64,000 nt of DNA from Maratus speciosus (lineage: Eukaryota; Arthropoda; Arachnida; Araneae; Salticidae). The notes beneath the pieces were generated by a model. That model was not told the origin of the DNA, searched no databases, and saw only the letters and a list, made by a program, of their open reading frames with translations. The number at the start of each line of letters is the position of its first letter. Position 1 is the stretch's first letter. The stretch lies in the NCBI GenBank assembly GCA_963932465.1, contig CAWVRF010001058.1:1488001-1552000 (forward strand), written 5' to 3'. Positions 41,301 to 51,920 of the stretch are shown piece by piece. Made by a program: the position numbers and the translations under genes.

Positions 41301-43662
41301 GACAATCATTTAACGATAATTCGCCAACATCGTGTGAGCTGGCATCGAAGATTACTCTCATTTTTGTTGTCAGGCTTTGTCTAAAGACAGGTTGATGTGG
41401 AAGATAAAAAAGTGGTTTCTCCACTGGCTTGTGCGTTTCCGTTAATTTTTCTATGATTTCTTTATTTTCATAATCTTTCAAAGTCTCACAATATTGAGCA
41501 CGAAGCTCTAATTTTCGCTTCATTTTCACTTTAAGACAGTTTAGTCTATTATTGGCTATTTTGAGATTGTCGTTCATTTCTCGCCAATCTTTTTTCCATG
41601 GTAAGGTAACTTCGTAACGTTTATTTTTATAAGATACAGATTTTTCGAATATTTCTAATGCTCTATCTTCGTCAGTACATGTGGGATCGTCTTTTATCCC
41701 CAATGTTTCTAACTGAAAGAATTTTTGAACTTCTTTTGTCAAATCTTCATAGTTACAAACAAGCCCACAATGAGTATTTTGCGTGATTTGATTGTCAGGA
41801 TTTAATACGCTTCCACAGGCAATGAATCCAAATACCGAGTTTTGGAATTTTAAATTAGAATTGGGGACTTCAATTCGACCGACTTCTAAAAGATCATAAA
41901 ATATTTGAGCTCCCAAAAGAACATGAATTTTTCCAGGTTTGTAAAATTCTGGATCCGCTAATTTAATGTTATTAAGGTATTGTTCTGTTGGAACGTTAAT
42001 CCGATTTACTGGAATAGTATCCGATATTTTTGGTACACAAAGAAGTTCTATTTCCGCCTTAAAATTTGAATTGTTCGAAATTAATGTTTTTACCTTGGAG
42101 TTAATATTCACGGAGATGCCATTTAATCCTGAAACCGCAACTTTTATTTTTTCTTTCTTAATTCCTAAATAATCAGCACACTGAATCGTAATGAAATTAC
42201 TCATTGATCCAGCATCAATCAAACCTCTTAACGGCTTAAATTCACCAAATTTATTTTTAATATAAACAATGACAGTTGATAAGATGCCAGAACTTAAATA
42301 ATTCATCTCACAAACAGATGTACCTGAAAATGCTCTTTCGTTAGAAATGTGAAATGTTGCAGCATTCGGGTCTAGATTTGAATGCGCTACGATTTGATTC
42401 TGGTTTTGGGTATTGCAATCACTGACCTCGGGTTTTGAAATAAATTCATTTTTTCTATCGCTGTTTTGAATTTGCTTTTCATTTTCATTCTCGAAATGCA
42501 GTAAACTCGAATGTTTTTTCATACATTTCTGACAAGAATAAGTAGATTTACAATTTCTAACCGAGTGGAATTTTAAACAGTTAAAACAAATATTATTTTT
42601 CTTTACGAATTCATATCTAGAAGCCACTGAAAGATTTAAGAATTCTGGACATTTGTGCAAACCGTGGAATTCATTACTCTGACACTTAACACATTTAAAT
42701 GTTTTTGAGTTTTTACCATTAGATGTAGATACCATACTAGTGATTCGTTGTTGAGCATTGCGTTTAGGAGTTACATTATTTATAAGAGGTTTGGAAACTT
42801 GCAGTGTTCTCGCTTGTCTTTTTAAAAACTCGATTAATTCTTTTAATTTTGGTAGCTCGTCTTTTTTTTGTTCACGTTCAAACCATAATTTTGTGGACCC
42901 ATCTAATTTCTGCCACAATATATAAGTTATTATTGTATCCGCAAACCCTTCAATTTTTTGATCGAGAATTTCTAGAGATCTGATACATTCACTGGCGGTA
43001 TCTGCTAAATTAAGAATAGCACTAGGTGTTTCACTTTGTATTGAATTAATGGACATTAATTTTTTAATGTGAGCAAACACTTGTTGTCTTTTATTGGAAT
43101 ATCTTTCCTCTAATAAGGACCACGCTGTTTGATAATTATCATCTGAAATCGTTATACTTTGTACAACTTTTGCAGCTTCAGAATGAAGCGAAGATTTCAA
43201 ATATGATAACTTTTGAGCACCCGAAAGTGCGCTATTATTGTGAACGCTAGATTTAAAAAGATCACTAAAATATATCCAATCCTGTACGTTTCCACTAAAA
43301 GAAGGTAGATTAATCGTGGGAAGTCGAACTTCCGTTACACTATTCTCTTGTTTCGGCTTTGATTCATTAAGAACATTTATTTGTTTTTGTTTCGCTCTTT
43401 TAATTTTTAACCAAGTTTCATCTAACTCTTTTTCAATCGATGATTGTTCATCGATATATTTATCAATTTCCTCCTCATCGCACAATGAATAAATTTTATC
43501 AAACATTTCTTTCAATTCTGTATTGAATTGATCACATTTCGTATTTACAAGTTCTAAAGAACATTCATCAGAGTCACTTAATTTAATTTCACTCACAAAT
43601 TTAGTAATTTTACATTTTAAAACTCTTTTTTTTGTCAAAATATTTTTTAATTCAGTAGACAT
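38377..43662 (-). CDS. BEL/Pao Gag-Pol polyprotein (1761 aa)
   Basis: Single uninterrupted frame for Gag and Pol. The start is the first ATG after an in-frame TAG six codons upstream. Residues about 114-205 resemble the DUF1759 Gag region (SFSGNVQDWIYF). Cys/His knuckles follow at 324-389, including C359-x2-C-x3-H-x4-C371 and C377-x2-C-x3-H-x4-H389. The aspartic protease has LIDAGS with D483; DAG replaces the usual DSG/DTG. Reverse transcriptase spans about 740-1000, with D815 and YVDD at 889-892. RNase H has D1076, E1119, D1150 and D1196. Integrase has an HHCC zinc site (H1393, H1398, C1428, C1431) and D1463, D1529 and E1581 (GGLWEAGVK), with 51 residues between the last two. The C-terminus (about 1661-1758) resembles the DUF5641 region. 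It would drive cytoplasmic reverse transcription and nuclear integration. All catalytic residues are present; there is no frameshift or stop. Activity is inferred, not shown. Confidence 0.96.
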   Translation of the reverse strand: MSTELKNILTKKRVLKCKITKFVSEIKLSDSDECSLELVNTKCDQFNTELKEMFDKIYSLCDEEEIDKYIDEQSSIEKELDETWLKIKRAKQKQINVLNESKPKQENSVTEVRLPTINLPSFSGNVQDWIYFSDLFKSSVHNNSALSGAQKLSYLKSSLHSEAAKVVQSITISDDNYQTAWSLLEERYSNKRQQVFAHIKKLMSINSIQSETPSAILNLADTASECIRSLEILDQKIEGFADTIITYILWQKLDGSTKLWFEREQKKDELPKLKELIEFLKRQARTLQVSKPLINNVTPKRNAQQRITSMVSTSNGKNSKTFKCVKCQSNEFHGLHKCPEFLNLSVASRYEFVKKNNICFNCLKFHSVRNCKSTYSCQKCMKKHSSLLHFENENEKQIQNSDRKNEFISKPEVSDCNTQNQNQIVAHSNLDPNAATFHISNERAFSGTSVCEMNYLSSGILSTVIVYIKNKFGEFKPLRGLIDAGSMSNFITIQCADYLGIKKEKIKVAVSGLNGISVNINSKVKTLISNNSNFKAEIELLCVPKISDTIPVNRINVPTEQYLNNIKLADPEFYKPGKIHVLLGAQIFYDLLEVGRIEVPNSNLKFQNSVFGFIACGSVLNPDNQITQNTHCGLVCNYEDLTKEVQKFFQLETLGIKDDPTCTDEDRALEIFEKSVSYKNKRYEVTLPWKKDWREMNDNLKIANNRLNCLKVKMKRKLELRAQYCETLKDYENKEIIEKLTETHKPVEKPLFYLPHQPVFRQSLTTKMRVIFDASSHDVGELSLNDCLWPGPNLNPNLFDLLINFRLNKIALIGDIEKAFLQISLAEKDRDAVRFLWIGDRGIEIYRFNRVPFGMTTSPFLLAATLRKHIKKFQVRYPTTTKLLDRCLYVDDFIAGADNLQDALEISRNAVYIMSEASMKLRKWSTNDNDLMEQWKQEGFDTQPLHNPIELGFDSTKVLGMSWHTSEDCFIVDVKGVLEILSKNENTKRFILRAIGKIFDPLGLLTPYTIRMKCLFQDLWLRKIAWDENLPIDVKEKWLQWCSEIPRLSDLKIPRIVLNSTKEENSDVVEILCFCDASKKAFGTVIYLRIVKENAIEVNLVTSKSRVTPLKKITLPRLELLGALLAARLGNAVKKIVDHKKPSDVFFWTDSKITLYWIRGSSKRWKSFIANRVNEIQSLTDSNSWFHCPAKSNPADLLTRGVSVDMLLEKDLWFKGPPFLRETVLPTNDCNIQNSPDDYSDELKKTVKCENDNSLVTLAIYDQNYLLDYIISVSNNYITIIRILCYVLRFIHNLRNVNRVKDHLTSKELNAAELSLIKMVQQSEYQEEIKCLQKGNSVPNKSKLNSLNCFLDESNILRVGGRLGNSYLTTNEKHPMVLPSKHPLTLIIVRYFHLKYLHVGSQTLLYHIRRKFWITNGRNICRKITYECVTCFKNKPVLASQVMGDLPKERVTPSFPFSIIGTDYCGPFYIKFKNQRKGTYNKVYVCIFVCLCTKAIHLDFVSDLTSAAFIACFKRFVSRRGKCSKIFSDNAKNFVGANLELKRLHNLFRHPDEALADYFARENIEWNFIPPKAPNFGGLWEAGVKSFKFHLKRVIGNAHLTLEEFLTVILEIESVLNSRPLSPLSSDFDDFETLSPGHFLIGRPLTSIIEPLLTEISEKKLSNWQKITKYSQQIWKLWKRDYLNTLQQRNKWQINKNNINVGSLVLIKDENMLSTKWATGRISEIFLGKDKKVRVVNIRLPNGTIIKRDVRSICPLPINGN

Positions 43663-43771
43663 GTTAAAGAAAAAGTCCTACCTTATTCGAAGAAACCAAG
43701 TCTCGTCGCTGATTCTTGACTCTAAAAGCAAACGATAAATCCGTTTACTTTGGCCTCGAAGGACCAATTTT
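43663..43771 (-). other. Untranslated leader of the retrotransposon
   Basis: Only 109 bp separate the 5' LTR from the Gag-Pol ATG. In element orientation it begins AAAAT, then the primer binding site, and ends with an in-frame TAG, GACTTTTTCTTTAAC and the ATG. The upstream stop fixes the start and excludes an N-terminal extension. No packaging signal can be recognised by eye. Confidence 0.75.
43755..43766 (-). promoter_or_regulatory. Primer binding site, tRNA-Tyr type
   Basis: In element orientation TGGTCCTTCGAG starts 5 nt after the LTR. It is complementary to the 3' end CTCGAAGGACCA of eukaryotic tRNA-Tyr (from recall of the conserved tRNA-Tyr acceptor stem). The match is 12 nt; the following GCC departs from the expected CCGG. 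Confidence 0.75.
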
Positions 43772-44064
43772 TGTTAAGAATAAAACAATAAGTTAGTCAA
43801 TGACACCATTTTTAAGGAACTCTTCGCAGTGAACTGTATATTTCTTTATTTTAAACCAATAATTGTTAAGAGTGAAACAGTCTCTCTGGCCGTTTCCAAG
43901 TCAAACATTCCATTATCTCAATAACAACAACAACAAAAATTCAGTGTTTCCACTCACTAGTAACTAAATTACAATCTATCGTCAACACGCAGACGATTGG
44001 AATAATAAATAAAATTACGGCGCTGACACAGCGCCCTCGTACGGGAGATTTTAATTACGATCAG
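43772..44064 (-). repeat. 5' LTR of the BEL/Pao element (293 bp, outer 5 bp missing)
   Basis: Aligns without gaps to 37869-38161 with two substitutions (99.3% identity). It contains the same hairpin (44019-44035) and AATAAA hexamer (43845-43850). The 3' LTR continues GATCAGTAACA, whereas this copy stops at GATCAG; the terminal TAACA (TGTTA in element orientation), one half of the terminal inverted repeat, is absent. The LTR should carry the promoter, but no TATA box is convincing. Confidence 0.93.
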
Positions 44065-44072
44065 CATTAATT
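44065..44072. other. 8-bp filler at the retrotransposon-satellite junction
   Basis: CATTAATT lies between the truncated LTR (GATCAG) and resumed satellite (GCAGGGCTG). It belongs to neither the intact LTR end (TAACA) nor the target monomer (CCGGT). A normal insertion would show the LTR end followed by a 4-6 bp copy of the left flank (ending TTCCGG). The single target T between CCGG and GCAGGG is also lost or absorbed. Confidence 0.75.
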
Positions 44073-44280
44073 GCAGGGCTGAAAATTAATTTCTTAATAA
44101 ATAATAAAGCGAAACCGAATATATTGTTTCAACAATCAAAGCATTGTTAGAAAACTCACCAGAAAGAGTTACCGCATATAAAACACGCAATATTTATGAA
44201 TTGAATTCCGCTGCAGGGCTCAAAATTAATTTATTAATAAATAATAAAGCGAAACCGAATATATTGTTTCAACAATCAAA

Positions 44281-47200
44281 GCATTGCTAGAAAATTCATC
44301 AGAAAGAGTTACCGCATATAAAACACGCAATATTTATCAATTGAATCCCGGTGCAGGGCTCAAAATTAATTTCTTAGTAAATAATAAAGCGAAACCGAAT
44401 ATATTGTTTCAACAATCAAAGCATTGTTAGAAAATTCATCAGAAAGAGTTACCGCATATAAAACACGCAATATTTATGAATTGAATTCCGGTGCACCGCT
44501 GAAAATTAATTTCTTATTAAATAATAAAGCGAAACCGAATATATTGTTTCAACAATCAAAGCATTGTTAGAAAATTCATCAGAAAGAGTTACCGCATATA
44601 AAACACGCAATATTTATGAATTGAATCCCGGTGCAGGGCTCAAAATTAATTTCTTAGTAAATAATAAAGCGAAACCGAATATATTGCTTAAACAATCAAA
44701 GCATTGTTAGAAAATTCATCAGAAAGAGTTACCGCATATAAAACACGCAATATTTATGAATTGAATTACGGTGCAGGGCGGAAAATTAATTTTTTAATAA
44801 ATAATAAAGCGAAACCGAATATATTGTTTCAACAATGAAAGCATTGTTAGAAAATTCATCAGAAAGAGTTACCGCATATAAAACACGCAATATTTATGAA
44901 TTGAATTCCGGTGCAGGGCTCAAAATTAATTTATTAATAAATAATAAAGCGAAACCGAATATATTGTTTCAACAATCAAAGCATTGTTAGAAAATTCATC
45001 AGAAAGAGTTACCGCATATAAAACACGCAATATTTATGAATTGAATTCCGGTGCACCGCTGAAAATTAATTTCTTAATAAATAATAAAGCGAAACCGAAT
45101 ATATTGTTTCAACAATCAAAGCATTGTTAGAAAATTCATCAGAAAGAGTTACCGCATATAAAACACGCAATATTTATGAATTGAATTCCGGTGCAGGGCT
45201 GAAAATTAATTTCTTAATAAATAATAAAGCGAAACCGAATATATTGTTTCAACAATCAAAGCATTGTTAGAAAATTCATCAGAAAGAGTTACCGCATATA
45301 AAACACGCAATATTTATGAATTGAATTCCGGTGCACCGCTGAAAATTAATTTCTTAATAAATAATAAAGCGAAACCGAATATATTGTTTCAACAATGAAA
45401 GCATTGTTAGAAAATTCATCAGAAAGAGTTACCGCATATAAAACACGCAATATTTATGAATTGAATTCCGGTGCAGGGCTCAAAATTAATTTATTAATAA
45501 ATAATAAAGCGAAACCGAATATATTGTTTCAACAATCAAAGCACTGTTAGAAAATTCATCAGAAAGAGTTACCGCATATAAAACACGCAATATTTATGAA
45601 TTGAATTCCGGTGCACCGCTGAAAATTAATTTCTTAATAAATAATAAAGCGAAACCGAATATATTGTTTCAACAATCAAAGCATTGTTAGAAAATTCATC
45701 AGAAAGAGTTACCGCATATAAAACACGCAATATTTATGAATTGAATTCCGGTGCAGGGCTGAAAATTAATTTCTTAACAAATAATAAAGCGAAACCGAAT
45801 GTATTGTTTCAACAATCAAAGCATTGTTAGAAAATTCATCAGAAAGAGTTACCGCATATAAAACACGCAATATTTATGAATTGAATCTCGGTGCAGGGCT
45901 CAAAGATAATTTATTAATAAATAATAAAGCGAAACCGAATATATTGTTTCAACAATCAAAGCATTGTTAGAAAATTCATCAGAAAGAGTTACCGCATATA
46001 AAACACGCAATATTTATGAATTGAATTCCGGTGCAGGGCTCAAAATTAATTTCTTAATAAATAATAAAGCGAAACCGAATATATTGTTTCAACAATCAAA
46101 GCATTGTTAGAAAATTCAACAGAAAGAGTTACCGCATATAAAACACGCAATATTTATCAATTGAATTCCGGTGCAGGGCTGAAAATTAATTTCTTAATAA
46201 ATAATAAAGCGAAACCGAATATATTGTTTCAACAATCAAAGCATTGTTAGAAAATTCACCAGAAAGAGTTACCGCATATAAAACACGCAATATTTATGAA
46301 TTGAATTCCGCTGCAGGGCTCAAAATTAATTTATTAGTAAATAATAAAGCGAAACCGAACATATTGTTTCAACAATGAAAGCATTGTTAGAAAATTCATC
46401 AGAAAGAGTTAGCGCATATAAAACACGCAATATTTATGAATTGAATTCCGGTGCAGGGCTGAAAATTAATTTCTTAATAAATAATAAAGCGAAACCGAAT
46501 ATATTGTTTCAACAATCAAAGCATTGTTAGAAAATTCACCAGAAAGAGTTACCGCATATAAATCACGCAATATTTATGAATTGAATTCCGGTGCACCGCT
46601 GAAAATTAATTTATTAATAAATAATAAAGCGAAACCGAATATATTGTTTCAACAATCAAAGCATTGCTAGAAAATTCATCAGAAAGAGTTACCGCTTATA
46701 AAACACGCAATATTTATGAATTGACTCCCGGTGCAGGGCTCAAAATTAATTTCTTAATAAATAATAAAGCGAAACCGAATATATTGTTTCAACAATCAAA
46801 GCATTGCTAGAAAATTCATCAGAAAGAGTTACCGCATATAAAACACGCAATATTTATCAATTGAATCCCGGTGCAGGGCTCAAAATTAATTTCTTAGTAA
46901 ATAATAAAGCGAAACCGAATATATTGTTTCAACAATCAAAGCATTGTTAGAAAATTCATCAGAAAGAGTTACCGCATATAAAACACGCAATATTTATGAA
47001 TTGAATTCCGGTGCACCGCTGAAAATTAATTTCTTATTAAATAATAAAGCGAAACCGAATATATTGTTTCAACAATCAAAGCATTGTTAGAAAATTCATC
47101 AGAAAGAGTTACCGCATATAAAACACGCAATATTTATGAATTGAATCCCGGTGCAGGGCTCAAAATTAATTTCTTAGTAAATAATAAAGCGAAACCGAAT

Positions 47201-49320
47201 ATATTGCTTAAACAATCAAAGCATTGTTAGAAAATTCATCAGAAAGAGTTACCGCATATAAAACACGCAATATTTATGAATTGAATTACGGTGCAGGGCG
47301 GAAAATTAATTTTTTAATAAATAATAAAGCGAAACCGAATATATTGTTTCAACAATGAAAGCATTGTTAGAAAATTCATCAGAAAGAGTTACCGCATATA
47401 AAACACGCAATATTTATGAATTGAATTCCGGTGCAGGGCTCAAAATTAATTTATTAATAAATAATAAAGCGAAACCGAATATATTGTTTCAACAATCAAA
47501 GCACTGTTAGAAAATTCAACAGAAAGAGTTACCGCATATAAAACAGGCAATATTTATGAATTGAATTCCGGTGCAGGGCTGAAAATTAATTTCTTAATAA
47601 ATAATAAAGCGAAACCGAATATATTGTTTCAACAATCAAAGCATTGTTAGAAAATTCATCAGAAAGAGTTACCGCATATAAAACACGCAATATTTATGAA
47701 TTGAATTCCGGTGCAGGGCTGAAAATTAATTTCTTAATAAATAATAAAGCGAAACCGAATATATTGTTTCAACAATCAAAGCATTGTTAGAAAATTCATC
47801 AGAAAGAGTTACCGCATATAAAACACGCAATATTTATGAATTGAATTCCGGTGCACCGCTGAAAATTAATTTCTTAATAAATAATAAAGCGAAACCGAAT
47901 ATATTGTTTCAACAATCAAAGCATTGTTAGAAAATTCATCAGAAAGAGTTACCGCATATAAAACACGCAATATTTATGAATTGAATTCCGGTGCAGGGCT
48001 GAAAATTAATTTCTTAACAAATAATAAAGCGAAACCGAATATATTGTTTCAAAAATCAAAGCATTGTTAGAAAATTCATCAGAAAGAGTTACCGCATATA
48101 AAACACGCAATATTTATGAATTGAATCTCGGTGCAGGGCTCAAAGATAATTTATTAGTAAATAATAAAGCGAAACCGAATATATTGTTTCAACAATCAAA
48201 GCATTGTTAGAAAATTCATCAGAAAGAGTTACCGCATATAAAACACGCAATATTTATGAATTGAATTCCGGTGCAGGGCTCAAAATTAATTTCTTAATAA
48301 ATAATAAAGCGAAACCGAATATATTGTTTCAACAATCAAAGCATTGTTAGAAAATTCAACAGAAAGAGTTACCGCATATAAAACACGCAATATTTATCAA
48401 TTGAATTCCGCTGCAGGGCTCAAAATTAATTTATTAATAAATAATAAAGCGAAACCGAACATATTGTTTCAACAATGAAAGCATTGTTAGAAAATTCATC
48501 AGAAAGAGTTAGCGCATATAAAACACGCAATATTTATGAATTGAATTCCGGTGCAGGGCTCAAAATTAATTTCTTAATAAATAATAAAGCGAAACCGAAT
48601 ATATTGTTTCAACAATCAAAGCATTGTTAGAAAATTCAACAGAAAGAGTTACCGCATATAAAACACGCAATATTTATCAATTGAATTCCGCTGCAGGGCT
48701 CAAAATTAATTTATTAATAAATAATAAAGCGAAACCGAACATATTGTTTCAACAATGAAAGCATTGTTAGAAAATTCATCAGAAAGAGTTACCGCATATA
48801 AAACACGCAATATTTATGAATTGAATTCCGGTGCAGGGCTCAAAATTAATTTCTTAATAAATAATAAAGCGAAACCGAATATATTGTTTCAACAATCAAA
48901 GCATTGTTAGAAAATTCACCAGAAAGAGTTACCGCATATAAAACACGCAATATTTATGAATTGAATTCCGCTGCAGGGCTCAAAATTAATTTATTAATAA
49001 ATAATAAAGCGAAACCGAACATATTGTTTCAACAATGAAAGCATTGTTAGAAAATTCATCAGAAAGAGTTAGCGCATATAAAACACGCAATATTTATGAA
49101 TTGAATTCCGGTGCAGGGCTGAAAATTAATTTCTTAATAAATAATAAAGCGAAACCGAATATATTGTTTCAACAATCAAAGCATTGTTAGAAAATTCACC
49201 AGAAAGAGTTACCGCATATAAATCACGCAATATTTATGAATTGAATTCCGGTGCACCGCTGAAAATTAATTTATTAATAAATAATAAAGCGAAACCGAAT
49301 ATATTGTTTCAACAATCAAA
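44281..49320. repeat. 18-mer (2520-bp) HOR pair with internal gain and loss
   Basis: 44281 and 46801 start the same series: GCATTGCTAG, TTTATCAATTGAATCCCGG, a GCACCG monomer with TTATTAAAT, AATCCCGG with TTGCTTAAAC, then AATTACGGTGCAGGGCGGAA (44764, 47284, 49804). The step is 2520 bp. Inside the unit, GCACTGTTAG is 1960 bp apart (45541/47501) and CAAAGATAAT 2240 bp apart (45901/48141), so whole monomers were gained or lost in multiples of 140. Confidence 0.75.
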
Positions 49321-50800
49321 GCATTGTTAGAAAATTCATCAGAAAGAGTTACCGCATATAAAACACGAAATATTTATCAATTGAATCCCGGTGCAGGGCT
49401 CAAAATTAATTTCTTAGTAAATAATAAAGCGAAACCGAATATATTGTTTCAACAATCAAAGCATTGTTAGAAAATTCATCAGAAAGAGTTACCGCATATA
49501 AAACACGCAATATTTATGAATTGAATTCCGGTGCACCGCTGAAAATTAATTTCTTATTAAATAATAAAGCGAAACCGAATATATTGTTTCAACAATCAAA
49601 GCATTGTTAGAAAATTCATCAGAAAGAGTTACCGCATATAAAACACGCAATATTTATGAATTGAATCCCGGTGCAGGGCTCAAAATTAATTTCTTAGTAA
49701 ATAATAAAGCGAAACCGAATGTATTGCTTAAACAATCAAAGCATTGTTAGAAAATTCATCAGAAAGAGTTACCGCATATAAAACACGCAATATTTATGAA
49801 TTGAATTACGGTGCAGGGCGGAAAATTAATTTTTTAATAAATAATAAAGCGAAACCGAATATATTGTTTCAACAATGAAAGCATTGTTAGAAAATTCATC
49901 AGAAAGAGTTACCGCATATAAAACACGCAATATTTATGAATTGAATTCCGGTGCAGGGCTCAAAATTAATTTATTAATAAATAATAAAGCGAAACCGAAT
50001 ATATTGTTTCAACAATCAAAGCATTGTTAGAAAATTCAACAGAAAGAGTTACCGCATATAAAACAGGCAATATTTATGAATTGAATTCCGGTGCAGGGCT
50101 GAAAATTAATTTCTTAATAAATAATAAAGCGAAACCGAATATATTGTTTCAACAATCAAAGCATTGCTAGAAAATTCATCAGAAAGAGTTACCGCATATA
50201 AAACACGCAATATTTATGAATTGAATTCCGGTGCAGGGCTGAAAATTAATTTCTTAATAAATAATAAAGCGAAACCGAATATATTGTTTCAACAATCAAA
50301 GCATTGTTAGAAAATTCATCAGAAAGAGTTACCGCATATAAAACACGCAATATTTATGAATTGAATTCCGTTGCACCGCTGAAAATTAATTTCTTAATGA
50401 ATAATAAAGTGAAACCGAATATATTGTTTCAACAATCAAAGCATTGTTAGAAAATTCATCAGAAAGAGTTACCGCATATAAAACACGCAATATTTATGAA
50501 TTGAATTCCGGTACAGGGCTGAAAATTAATTTCTTAATAAATAATAAAGAGAAACCGAATATATTGTTTCAACAATCAAAGCATTGTTAGAAAATTCATC
50601 AGAAAGAGTTACCGCATATAAAACACGCAATATTTATGAATTGAATTCCGGTGCACCGCTGAAAATTAATTTCTTATTAAATAATAAAGCGAAACCGAAT
50701 ATATTGTTTCAACAATCAAAGCATTGTTAGAAAATTCATCAGAAAGAGTTATCGCATATAAAACACGCAATATTTATGAATTGAATTCCGGTGCAGGGCT

Positions 50801-51920
50801 CAAAATTAATTTTTTAATAAGTAATAAAGCGAAACCGAATATATTGTTTCAACAATCAAAGCATTGTTAGAAAATTCATCAGAAAGAGTTACCTCATATA
50901 AAACACGCAATATTTATGAATTGAATTCCGGTGCAGGGCTGAAAATTAATTTCTTAATAAATAATAAAGCGAAACCGAATATATTGTTACAACAATCAAA
51001 GCATTGTTAGAAAATTCATCAGAAAGAGTTACCGCATATAAAACACGCAATATTTATGAATTGAATTCCGGTGCAGGGCTGAAAATTAATTTCTTAACAA
51101 AGAATAAAGCGAAACCGAATATATTGTTTCAACAATCAAAGCATTGTTAGAAAATTCATCAGAAAGAGTTACCGCATATAAAACACGCAATATTTATGAA
51201 TTGAATCTCGGTGCAGGGCTCAAAATTAATTTATTAATAAATAATAAAGCGAAACCGAATATATTGTTTCAACAATCAAAGCATTGTTAGAAAATTCATC
51301 AGAAAGAGTTACCGCATATAAAACACGCAATATTTATGAATTGAATCTCGGTGCAGGGCTCAAAATTAATTTTTTAATAAGTAATAAAGCGAAACCGAAT
51401 ATATTGTTTCAACAATCAAAGCATTGTTAGAAAATTCATCAGAAAGAGTTACCTCATATAAAACACGCAATATTTATGAATTGAATTCCGGTGCAGGGCT
51501 GAAAATTAATTTCTTAATAAATAATAAAGCGAAACCGAATATATTGTTACAACAATCAAAGCATTGTTAGAAAATTCATCAGAAAGAGTTACCGCATATA
51601 AAACACGCAATATTTATGAATTGAATTCCGGTGCAGGGCTGAAAATTAATTTCTTAACAAAGAATAAAGCGAAACCGAATATATTGTTTCAACAATCAAA
51701 GCATTGTTAGAAAATTCATCAGAAAGAGTTACCGCATATAAAACACGCAATATTTATGAATTGAATCTCGGTGCAGGGCTCAAAATTAATTTATTAATAA
51801 ATAATAAAGCGAAACCGAATATATTGTTTCAACAATCAAAGCATTGTTAGAAAATTCATCAGAAAGAGTTACCGCATATAAAACACGCAATATTTATGAA
51901 TTGAATTCCGGTGCAGGGCT
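50801..51920. repeat. 560-bp (4-mer) tandem duplication
   Basis: 50801-51360 and 51361-51920 share TTTTTTAATAAGTAATAAAG (about 50809/51369), TTGTTACAACAATC and ACAAAGAATAAAGC at a 560-bp offset. It is absent from the other three copies of this HOR, so it is recent. Confidence 0.85.

Larger units (their letters stand above)
37869..44064 (-). mobile_element. BEL/Pao LTR retrotransposon, near full length
   Basis: A 6196-bp element transcribed from the minus strand. In its own orientation the order is: 5' LTR (43772-44064), tRNA-Tyr-like primer binding site, 109-bp leader, a single Gag-Pol ORF (43662-38377), about 210 bp of AT-rich 3' region with a polypurine tract, and 3' LTR (37869-38166). Domain order protease, RT, RNase H, integrase, then the C-terminal region typical of the class, with YVDD and GGLWEAGVK motifs, identifies BEL/Pao rather than Gypsy or Copia. 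No env-like ORF follows pol. The LTRs differ at only two positions of 293 and the ORF is open, so the insertion is young and could have encoded active proteins. The 5' end is damaged: the 5' LTR lacks its outer 5 bp and no target-site duplication is visible. Confidence 0.95.

Noticed and set aside
39552..42172. Several plus-strand open frames of 63-114 codons within the retrotransposon
   Set aside because: All are antisense shadows of the 1761-codon Gag-Pol on the minus strand; no recognisable domain in any of them.
44065..44072. CATTAATT as a target-site duplication
   Set aside because: It does not match the bases left of the other LTR (GAATTCCGG) nor the empty paralog at 36181-36200; only a trivial CATT/AATT resemblance.
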